Shown here piece after piece: positions 1 through 5,101 of a DNA stretch of 8,054 bases (within the stretch, counting starts at the first letter, position 1; each line of letters begins with the position of its first letter). Made by a program: the position numbers and the translations under genes. The stretch comes from Actinomycetes bacterium (lineage in GTDB: Bacteria; Actinomycetota; Acidimicrobiia; Acidimicrobiales; Acidimicrobiaceae), in assembly GCA_021792075.1 (NCBI GenBank), contig JAJYVK010000062.1, forward strand, positions 1 through 8,054. The letters run 5' to 3'. The notes under the pieces were generated by a model. It had not been told where the DNA came from and did not search any database. It saw nothing but the letters and a program-made list of their open reading frames with translations.

Positions 1-1
1 A

Positions 2-901
2 ACCCAAAAGAGAAACAATCTCGTTTGGATCAGCCAAGGAGTCAACCCGTCATTTCGAGAGGTTGTCCGCACCTTCGCCACAGGCACCGGGCACAGAATT
101 GTCGAAATCCCGCTAAAAGAGGGCCAGACTATCTGGCCGGCGACGGCCGAGGAGATCCCTGGCGTGATAGTAGTTGGATATCCAAGCTATCTCGGGGTAA
201 TTGAAGACATGCAGTCGATAAAGGAGTTCGTCCAGAGCAATGATATCCGATTGGTTGTCGTCTATGACCCTGTCTCAATGGCCCTATTGAAATCACCGGG
301 AAGCTTTGATGCGGATGTTGCAGTGGCCGAAGGGCAAGCCTTTGGAGTCGGCTTGAACTTTGGAGGGCCGTACGTCGGTCTGTTTTCCACCAGAAATGAG
401 TTCGTGCGCCTGCTGCCGGGGCGCCTAGTAGGGGAAACGGTAGATGGGAGGGGTCAAAAAGGATATGTGACGACCCTTCGGACCCGCGAACAAGATATCA
501 GGAGAGAAAAGGCCAGTTCCAACGTCTGCACAAACCAAACCCTGATAGCCATAACGGCAGCAATACAGCTCTCGTGGCTGGGGAAGGCCGGACTCAAAGA
601 GCTCGCTCAAAGATGCTATTCCGGCACCGAATACCTGAAAAACCTGCTTGTGCAGTCCGGATCGGCTTTCACTCTTCTCTCCCAGGGGGCTACAGTACGC
701 GAGTTCGCCATCAAAACGCCAATTGCGCCGGAAACCGTGGTTGACCGCATGGTAGAGGAGGGCTTCCTGGCGGGAATACCGTTGACGTCAGGCTTCGAGG
801 GATCTGACGTCCACGGCTCTCTGCTGCTAAGCGTAACGGAAAGAAGAAATGCACGAGAGATAGATAGGTTCGTTGACGCAATGCAAAGAGTGGTGAAGTG
901 A
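2..901 (+). CDS. gcvPA: Glycine dehydrogenase (decarboxylating) subunit 1, GcvPA, 5' end cut off by window
   Basis: This is the alpha half of the split P-protein of the glycine cleavage system. With GcvPB it decarboxylates glycine using PLP and passes the aminomethyl group to lipoyl-GcvH in the cytoplasm. The frame is open from the window's first bases, with 299 residues visible; family members have about 440-450, so roughly the first 145 are missing. A GTG at 164 is internal: the upstream residues (VWISQGVNPSFREVVRTFA and on) continue the family alignment. Family landmarks are DPVSMALLKSPG, EGQAFGVGLNFGGPYVG, PGRLVGETVDGRGQKGYV and TREQDIRREKASSNVCTNQ. GcvPA has no PLP lysine of its own, as expected, since GcvPB carries it. 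The stop TGA (899-901) overlaps the gcvPB start, so the two are probably translationally coupled. I see no frameshift or missing block in the visible part. Confidence 0.96.
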   Translation, partial: TQKRNNLVWISQGVNPSFREVVRTFATGTGHRIVEIPLKEGQTIWPATAEEIPGVIVVGYPSYLGVIEDMQSIKEFVQSNDIRLVVVYDPVSMALLKSPGSFDADVAVAEGQAFGVGLNFGGPYVGLFSTRNEFVRLLPGRLVGETVDGRGQKGYVTTLRTREQDIRREKASSNVCTNQTLIAITAAIQLSWLGKAGLKELAQRCYSGTEYLKNLLVQSGSAFTLLSQGATVREFAIKTPIAPETVVDRMVEEGFLAGIPLTSGFEGSDVHGSLLLSVTERRNAREIDRFVDAMQRVVK

Positions 902-2454
902 TGCAGCAGGGACACAAACCAGGAGGCAAAGCAAGCTCGATACCCCTGATGGATGGCCACTCCGGCGAACCGACCATATTCGAACTTTCGGTTCCCGACC
1001 GCCAGGCCGCCTCATTTCGTACAACAGGCATCCCGCCGAAAGACCCCTCTGTCACTATTCCGCTCTCCCTTCTCAGAAGCGAGGATCTCGAGATGCCGGA
1101 ACTCTCGGAGCGAGACCTAGTCGCCCATTTCACTCGGCTGACCCATAGACAGTTCTCCGTAGACCTTGGAGCCTACCCCTTGGGTTCCTGCACGATGAAG
1201 TACAATCCTAAGTTTGCGGACACGGCTGCAACGATCCCCGGACTTTCGAACGTTCATCCCGCTCAGCCCGAATCGACGATACAGGGCTGGCTTGAACTTA
1301 TGACTCTCCTTGAACGCTACCTCGCCACCATCACGGGCATGGCGGGAGCGACGCTCCAGCCAGCCGCGGGTGCTCAGGGCGAACTGACCGGTCTTCTGAT
1401 AATGAAGGCGTATCACCAAGACAAAGGCCGGCAACGAAAGAACGTCATTATCCCTGATTCAGCTCACGGGACGAACCCAGCCTCTGTCACCCTTTCGGGA
1501 TACACGCCGATCACCGTCAAATCGGGACCGGATGGACTGGTAGACCTGACAGCTCTCGAATCCCTTTTAGATGAAGAAACCGCCGGAGTGATGCTGACCA
1601 ACCCCAATACTTTGGGGCTTTTCGAAAAAGATATCCTCAAGATCTCCCAAGCTGTCCACGAGGTCGGAGGACTGCTTTACTATGACGGCGCAAACCTTAA
1701 CGCGATTATGGGTATCGTAAGGCCGGGAGACATGGGATTCGACATCGTACACTCCAACCTCCATAAGACGTTTGCAACTCCGCACGGTGGGGGAGGACCA
1801 GGCTCCGGTCCGGTCGCGGTAACCGAAAGGCTGCTTGATTTCCTTCCTGGCCCGAAACCCGCAGTCGTCGGAGAGAATCCCGACGGATCTCCGAGATATG
1901 GCTTTGTCAGACCGTCCAAGTCAATCGGCAGGATTCACTCCTATCACGGCAATGCAATGGTTTTCGTTCGCGCACTGTCGTACATGCTCTATTACGGTGG
2001 AAAAGGGCTGACTCAGGTCTCTCAGGCTGCTGTCCTCAACGCCAACTGGCTCAGAAAGAGGATCTCGCAGCCGTATCCCTCTGCACACGACCAGACATGC
2101 ATGCATGAGTTCGTCTGCACTGCCGCACCTCTAAAGAAGCAGACTGGAATTCGCGGCCTTGACGTGGCCAAGAAGCTTCTCGAGTTCGGCTTCCACGCAC
2201 CGACGGTATATTTCCCTCTAGTTGTCGAGGAAGCGCTGATGTTCGAACCAACTGAGACCGAATCGCCCCAGACTCTCGAGGCGCTGGCCTGCGCGCTCGA
2301 TGAGATCTCCAGACTTGCACACTCAGGTGAGGCCGGTCAGGCTGCTGTCCACGGCGCGCCGACCAACACGCCGGTCAGCCGTCTGGACGAAGCCAGGGCA
2401 GCCCGATCATTGATTCCTACCTTTGATGCGTCGATCAAGGTTAATCACTTATAG
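898..2454 (+). CDS. gcvPB: Glycine dehydrogenase (decarboxylating) subunit 2, GcvPB
   Basis: This is the PLP-carrying beta half of the split P-protein, which partners the upstream GcvPA. It has 518 residues from the GTG at 898, or 517 from the ATG at 901; the family is usually about 480-520. The ATG overlaps the gcvPA stop as TGATG. AAAGAG at 885-890 is a weak ribosome site that fits either start, so the choice stays open. Numbered from 898, visible landmarks are FELSVPDRQAASF near the N-terminus, PLGSCTMKYNPK, SAHGTNPAS with H190 (PLP ring stacking), YYDGANLNAI with D263 (pyridine nitrogen), and SNLHKTFATPHGGGGPGSGP with Schiff-base lysine K290. The C-terminal TPVSRLDEARAAR is also typical. 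All key residues are present, so it looks active. The split gcvPA-gcvPB form is known from Firmicutes, Thermotogae, archaea and several other lineages; a fused gcvP is the alternative arrangement. Confidence 0.97.
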   Translation: MMQQGHKPGGKASSIPLMDGHSGEPTIFELSVPDRQAASFRTTGIPPKDPSVTIPLSLLRSEDLEMPELSERDLVAHFTRLTHRQFSVDLGAYPLGSCTMKYNPKFADTAATIPGLSNVHPAQPESTIQGWLELMTLLERYLATITGMAGATLQPAAGAQGELTGLLIMKAYHQDKGRQRKNVIIPDSAHGTNPASVTLSGYTPITVKSGPDGLVDLTALESLLDEETAGVMLTNPNTLGLFEKDILKISQAVHEVGGLLYYDGANLNAIMGIVRPGDMGFDIVHSNLHKTFATPHGGGGPGSGPVAVTERLLDFLPGPKPAVVGENPDGSPRYGFVRPSKSIGRIHSYHGNAMVFVRALSYMLYYGGKGLTQVSQAAVLNANWLRKRISQPYPSAHDQTCMHEFVCTAAPLKKQTGIRGLDVAKKLLEFGFHAPTVYFPLVVEEALMFEPTETESPQTLEALACALDEISRLAHSGEAGQAAVHGAPTNTPVSRLDEARAARSLIPTFDASIKVNHL

Positions 2455-2525
2455 GTGTAGATCTAAATAAGAGCCATGACGCCAACCTAGCCATGTCGGT
2501 TGACACGAGTTCCCAACTCCGCGTC

Positions 2526-3899
2526 TCAGCGTCCCTTTTTCCCGTGTCCAGGAGGAGGGCCAGCTGGTGGGGCGGGCGATAGAATCGTCGTAGGGGTAAC
2601 AGCGGTTGAAGTCGTAGTAGACGGGGTGGTAGTCGTTACGACAGTTGAGGTCGTCGACCGGTGGCTGTGAGAAGGCACGGACGGACCTCCGTGGATGAAC
2701 AGAAGAGCCACAACCAGGAAGGTTATCATCGCGACGAAAACAAATAGCACCGCTGAATGCGGCTGTCCTTTGGTGGCCTTTTGCCAGACGTTTGCAAGCC
2801 TTTCACCCAGTTGGTTCAAAGACCGCCTTACAAACGCAGCGACAGCAGTCCACAAAATCAAAATCTCGCCCGCATTTCCAAATGGCGAGGCATGACTCTT
2901 TGCCTCAGGACCTGCAGATGCTTTCGACGAACCTATCTGTGTGGCTGGCAGCCCCTCGCTTGTCAATCCGATGGTGCTATTGACATCAATTCCTATTGGT
3001 TGAGTTGCCGCCTGCCCGATTAGAGGGGCGGTGTCCTCTGGTTCGGCTCCAAAATCGAGAGCTGCCGCCATATGCTGAGCACTGGAATAGCGCGCCTCCG
3101 GCGAAAGAGAAAGGGAACGCTTGATGACTTTCGAGAGTCCAGCCGCAAGGTACGGATTGATGGTTTCGGGCGGTACGAAGACACCTGAGCGAACCGCCAG
3201 GACAATTGCAATGGGGGAATCACCTTTGAACGGCCGTTCTCCGGTCACCATCTCATAGAGAAGCACCCCAACAGAGAAGATGTCCGAACTCGGCGTGACC
3301 CGTCTGCCATCCGCCCTTTCCGGCGAAAGATAAGCGGGAGTGCCGAGCAACTGGCTGCTCAACGTGAGATCGTTGTCTCCGTCTCTATCAAACACGCTGG
3401 CAATGCCAAAGTCGCTCACCTTGACCTCACCGCCGGGACCCATAAGAATATTGCTGGGCTTTATGTCCCTATGGATGATTCCATTGGCGTGGGCGAATGC
3501 CAGGGCCCCTAGAACCTGTTTGGCAATCGATATTGCCTCGGCGATCTGGAGAGGACCATCCTTTAGACGTGTTGATAGCGTACCTCCGGTAACCAACTCC
3601 ATCACTATGAATGGTCGCCCCTTGGTCTCATCGACATCAAATATCGTTATCACGTTCGGATGATGGGAAAGCTTGCCGGCAGCTCTTGCCTCCCGTTCAA
3701 ACCGCGCGCGAAAGACTCTATCGTCAACGAGGCTTCCCTTGAGTATCTTCACTGCAACTTGACGGTCAAGCTTCAGATCAGAGGCTCTGTAGACGTCTCC
3801 CATGGCTCCGAGCCCAATGTGGGAGATTATTCTGTAGCGCTCATTAATAGTTTCGCCAATGACGTCAGTATTTTCATAACCAGAATGCTGATCGCCCAT
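2526..3899 (-). CDS. Transmembrane Ser/Thr protein kinase (PknB-like, no PASTA repeats)
   Basis: A 457-residue eukaryotic-like Ser/Thr kinase. The kinase domain spans about residues 20-283 and every catalytic element is present: glycine loop G29/G31/G34, ATP-anchoring K51 in AVK, alpha-C glutamate E70, HRDIKPSN with D145, K147 and N150, DFG at D163, GTPAYLSPE (SPE instead of APE), and DIFSVGVLLYEM. Then comes a linker of about 100 residues with a short hydrophobic run (about 346-357), a clear membrane helix at about 382-402, and a 55-residue outer tail rich in Thr, Ser, Val and Pro ending in a basic KKGR. No PASTA or other ligand-binding fold follows the helix, so the signal input is unknown. 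The ATG at 3897-3899 is chosen because the domain starts soon after it. No Shine-Dalgarno is visible, but a TAGAAT box lies six bases upstream, suggesting leaderless transcription. The gene is monocistronic and converges on gcvPB. Confidence 0.93.
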   Translation of the reverse strand: MGDQHSGYENTDVIGETINERYRIISHIGLGAMGDVYRASDLKLDRQVAVKILKGSLVDDRVFRARFEREARAAGKLSHHPNVITIFDVDETKGRPFIVMELVTGGTLSTRLKDGPLQIAEAISIAKQVLGALAFAHANGIIHRDIKPSNILMGPGGEVKVSDFGIASVFDRDGDNDLTLSSQLLGTPAYLSPERADGRRVTPSSDIFSVGVLLYEMVTGERPFKGDSPIAIVLAVRSGVFVPPETINPYLAAGLSKVIKRSLSLSPEARYSSAQHMAAALDFGAEPEDTAPLIGQAATQPIGIDVNSTIGLTSEGLPATQIGSSKASAGPEAKSHASPFGNAGEILILWTAVAAFVRRSLNQLGERLANVWQKATKGQPHSAVLFVFVAMITFLVVALLFIHGGPSVPSHSHRSTTSTVVTTTTPSTTTSTAVTPTTILSPAPPAGPPPGHGKKGR

Positions 3900-3905
3900 G
3901 AAGAG

Positions 3906-3911
3906 ATTCTA
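3906..3911 (-). promoter_or_regulatory. Candidate -10 box for a leaderless kinase transcript
   Basis: Read on the minus strand this is TAGAAT, fitting the TANNNT form of actinobacterial -10 boxes. It is followed by six bases and then the kinase ATG, so transcription could begin at or next to the start codon. The lack of any Shine-Dalgarno sequence before that ATG agrees with this. I see no clear -35 match at the expected distance. The box is short and could be chance. Confidence 0.35.
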
Positions 3912-4177
3912 CCCAAAGATAACCAGCCGAAGGATGCCACACCGTTTTGAGAGCAGTTTTCGCTCAATCTTCCAACGGAATATCCAGCTATTGGAAGCAG
4001 ATGGCATTCTCGACACCAATTCGACGTAGTTCCTGGGCCAGAATTCGACCTCTCCACCACGATCAACTAAGACCCAGGCTTGCTGAAAGTGGGCAAGTAC
4101 CGATCTGGTAATGCTAGGGCTGGTTCCCATCCATTACGAACTCAGCTCGAAATGCGGCCCATTCGTCTGACAATTGC

Positions 4178-4189
4178 CCTCACGTGAGG
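4178..4189. repeat. 12-base perfect palindrome
   Basis: CCTCACGTGAGG is a perfect palindrome with a CACGTG core. It lies about 280 bases upstream of both the kinase ATG and the AhpD-like start. A shifted pairing (TGCC 4175-4178 with GGCA 4188-4191) is also possible. It could be a binding site for a dimeric regulator; no regulator can be named from the sequence. Confidence 0.4.
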
Positions 4190-4331
4190 CACCATGTCAA
4201 GCTCGCTATGTCGTAGATGCATGGCCGGGATTGCCCGCAAGAATCACGGTCAACTCAACAAAACTCAGTTTTCTAATAAGGATTCGACCGGCGCGACCAA
4301 AGCAGATTCAAGATAAATGAGGGGACTGCTG

Positions 4332-4366
4332 GCACAATTGCATCAAGCATTGCATGCACAGTTGCA
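4332..4366. repeat. Cluster of three GCA..TGC elements
   Basis: GCACAATTGCA (4332-4342) and GCACAGTTGCA (4356-4366) are direct copies matching at 10 of 11 bases, with starts 24 bases apart. Between them GCATTGCATGC (4347-4357) contains the 8-base palindrome TGCATGCA. Each carries GCA and TGC half-sites around a 4- or 5-base centre. The block ends about 105 bases before the AhpD-like start, a plausible place for operator sites. Confidence 0.4.
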
Positions 4367-4399
4367 CGATAAAGGCTACATTGAATTTGTGGGACCTTA

Positions 4400-4422
4400 C
4401 TCGACCACCCTAAGTGGTTGAG
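4400..4422. promoter_or_regulatory. 9-base-arm inverted repeat, candidate operator upstream of the AhpD-like gene
   Basis: CTCGACCAC (4400-4408) and GTGGTTGAG (4414-4422) are inverted copies with one C-to-T difference (a G-U pair in RNA), separated by CCTAA. It ends 50 bases before the ATG at 4473. There is no T-run after it, so it is unlikely to be an intrinsic terminator. Its size suits an operator for a dimeric repressor such as a TetR or MarR protein, or an mRNA leader hairpin; that assignment is inference. Confidence 0.45.
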
Positions 4423-4460
4423 AATTTCAGAAGCTGCATTTATGCCATCCCGGTTTATTG

Positions 4461-4467
4461 GAAGGAG
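4461..4467 (+). promoter_or_regulatory. Ribosome binding site of the AhpD-like gene
   Basis: GAAGGAG sits five bases before the ATG at 4473. This fixes that ATG as the start rather than the in-frame TTG at 4458, which would lie in front of the ribosome site itself. Confidence 0.85.
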
Positions 4468-4472
4468 TAGAA

Positions 4473-4820
4473 ATGGCCGACAAGTATCATTCGATCGCGG
4501 AGGAACTGCGCGGTCCCGCCAGAGAGCTGAGGTCAGAAATCCCTGAGGTTTTAAAGGGCTATGCCCAGTTGCATGCAGCTGCAACAGCAGAGGGCGTTCT
4601 TTCGAAGAAGATGAAAGAACTCATTGCACTCGCGATCTCCGTTGTAAACAAGTGCGACGGCTGCATCTCCAGCCACGCACGCGCCGCAGCAATACAGGGG
4701 GCGTCGAGAGACGAAGTAGCGGAAGCTATCGGCGTGGCGATAATGCTCAGCGGCGGTCCAGGAACCGTCTATGGACCAAGAGCGTTTGAGGCATTTTTGG
4801 AGTACCAGGAGTCGCGATAA
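4473..4820 (+). CDS. AhpD-like carboxymuconolactone decarboxylase family protein
   Basis: A 115-residue, all-helical small cytoplasmic protein of the CMD/AhpD superfamily. The core motif KCDGCISSHARAA gives C61-x-x-C64-x-x-x-H68, and E49 lies exactly 12 residues before C61. This matches the Glu/Cys/Cys/His spacing of the AhpD proton relay (E118, C130, C133, H137 in Mycobacterium tuberculosis). The extra His of AhpD inside CxHC is a Gly here. A redox-active disulfide and a peroxidase or disulfide-reductase role are therefore likely; true carboxymuconolactone decarboxylation is unlikely, since those enzymes lack the CxxC. The C-terminal part with GGPGTVYGPRAFEAF is typical of single-domain members. 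It stands alone, with no ahpC beside it, so the partner and substrate are unknown. Several symmetrical sites upstream suggest it is regulated. Confidence 0.88.
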   Translation: MADKYHSIAEELRGPARELRSEIPEVLKGYAQLHAAATAEGVLSKKMKELIALAISVVNKCDGCISSHARAAAIQGASRDEVAEAIGVAIMLSGGPGTVYGPRAFEAFLEYQESR

Positions 4821-4873
4821 TCGACCTGCTCTGATGCAACTTAATTATAAGGATCGTGAATTAAAGTCATCTG

Positions 4874-4886
4874 GAATTGCCAATTC
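4874..4886. promoter_or_regulatory. 13-base perfect inverted repeat upstream of the histidine kinase
   Basis: GAATTG and CAATTC are perfect inverted copies around a single C, in the 141-base gap between the AhpD-like gene and the histidine kinase's N-terminal frame. An 8-base palindrome ACAATTGT follows at 4903-4910. These may be regulator sites for the signalling operon. No convincing -35/-10 pair was found in this gap, so the promoter is not placed. Confidence 0.35.
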
Positions 4887-4961
4887 AATGTAGCGCCATC
4901 TTACAATTGTGCTGGATCAAGCATTCAAAGCGCGCCCGGCCAGAACGGTAGGTGAGAAACT

Positions 4962-5093
4962 ATGGGAATGGACGCGATTAATGACGATCAACGGCACGCT
5001 GGAACGAAAACCCTCGAGAAGTATCGGTTGATTCAGGCGTTTGAGCGCCTTCCGGCAACTCGCTGGCGCGCAATCTGCGTAAGACATTTCTAA
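4962..5093 (+). CDS. 43-codon frame that probably encodes the displaced N-terminus of the histidine kinase
   Basis: The ATG at 4962 has GGTGAG five bases upstream (4951-4956), and the frame runs 43 residues to TAA at 5091-5093. The peptide begins MGMDAINDDQRHAGTKTLEK and contains KYRLIQAFERLPATRW; it is polar, without a membrane helix, and I do not recognise it as a separate protein. The histidine-kinase frame is open from 5045 and would continue it after a one-base shift, giving a cytoplasmic lead-in of about 30-40 residues followed by the first membrane helix. The alternative is a true short leader peptide coupled to a TTG start at 5102. I favour a shifted kinase N-terminus. Confidence 0.5.
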   Translation: MGMDAINDDQRHAGTKTLEKYRLIQAFERLPATRWRAICVRHF

Positions 5094-5101
5094 GAATCGC
5101 C

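Larger units (their letters stand above)
3900..4472. other. Gene-free region between divergent genes, rich in short palindromes
   Basis: About 570 bases lie between the start of the kinase (minus strand) and the start of the AhpD-like gene (plus strand). Reading frames of 73-103 codons exist on the minus strand, but they lack recognisable domains, lack ribosome sites, and in one case run over the AhpD-like gene, so I do not call them. No tRNA-like or riboswitch-like fold was recognised. The right half holds a 12-base palindrome at 4178-4189, a cluster of GCA..TGC elements at 4332-4366 and a long inverted repeat at 4400-4422. The density of symmetrical sites points to regulation of the AhpD-like gene, or possibly to a small RNA, but nothing here proves either. 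Confidence 0.6.

Noticed and set aside
164..166. GTG as the start of gcvPA
   Set aside because: The frame is open to the left edge and the upstream residues match the GcvPA family, so this GTG is an internal valine codon.
2483..2502. Possible terminator hairpin between gcvPB and the kinase (CAACC / GGTTG)
   Set aside because: Only five pairs with a ten-base loop and no T-run on either strand; not enough to call a terminator.
2695..3023. Plus-strand frames opposite the kinase C-terminal half
   Set aside because: They overlap each other and the conserved kinase gene, and show no domain or ribosome site.
3909..4130. 73-codon minus-strand frame just upstream of the kinase
   Set aside because: No ribosome site at its start, no recognisable domain, and its stop overlaps the likely -10 box of the kinase. 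It is probably a chance frame in the gap.
4458..4460. TTG as start of the AhpD-like gene
   Set aside because: It precedes the strong GAAGGAG site, which is correctly spaced for the ATG at 4473.
4273..4584. 103-codon minus-strand frame
   Set aside because: It runs over the start and first 37 codons of the well-supported AhpD-like gene and over its operator-like repeats; its composition shows no protein family features.
4821..4851. TCGACC...TATAAG as a promoter for the histidine kinase
   Set aside because: The spacing is 19 bases and the -35 match is poor; too weak to annotate.
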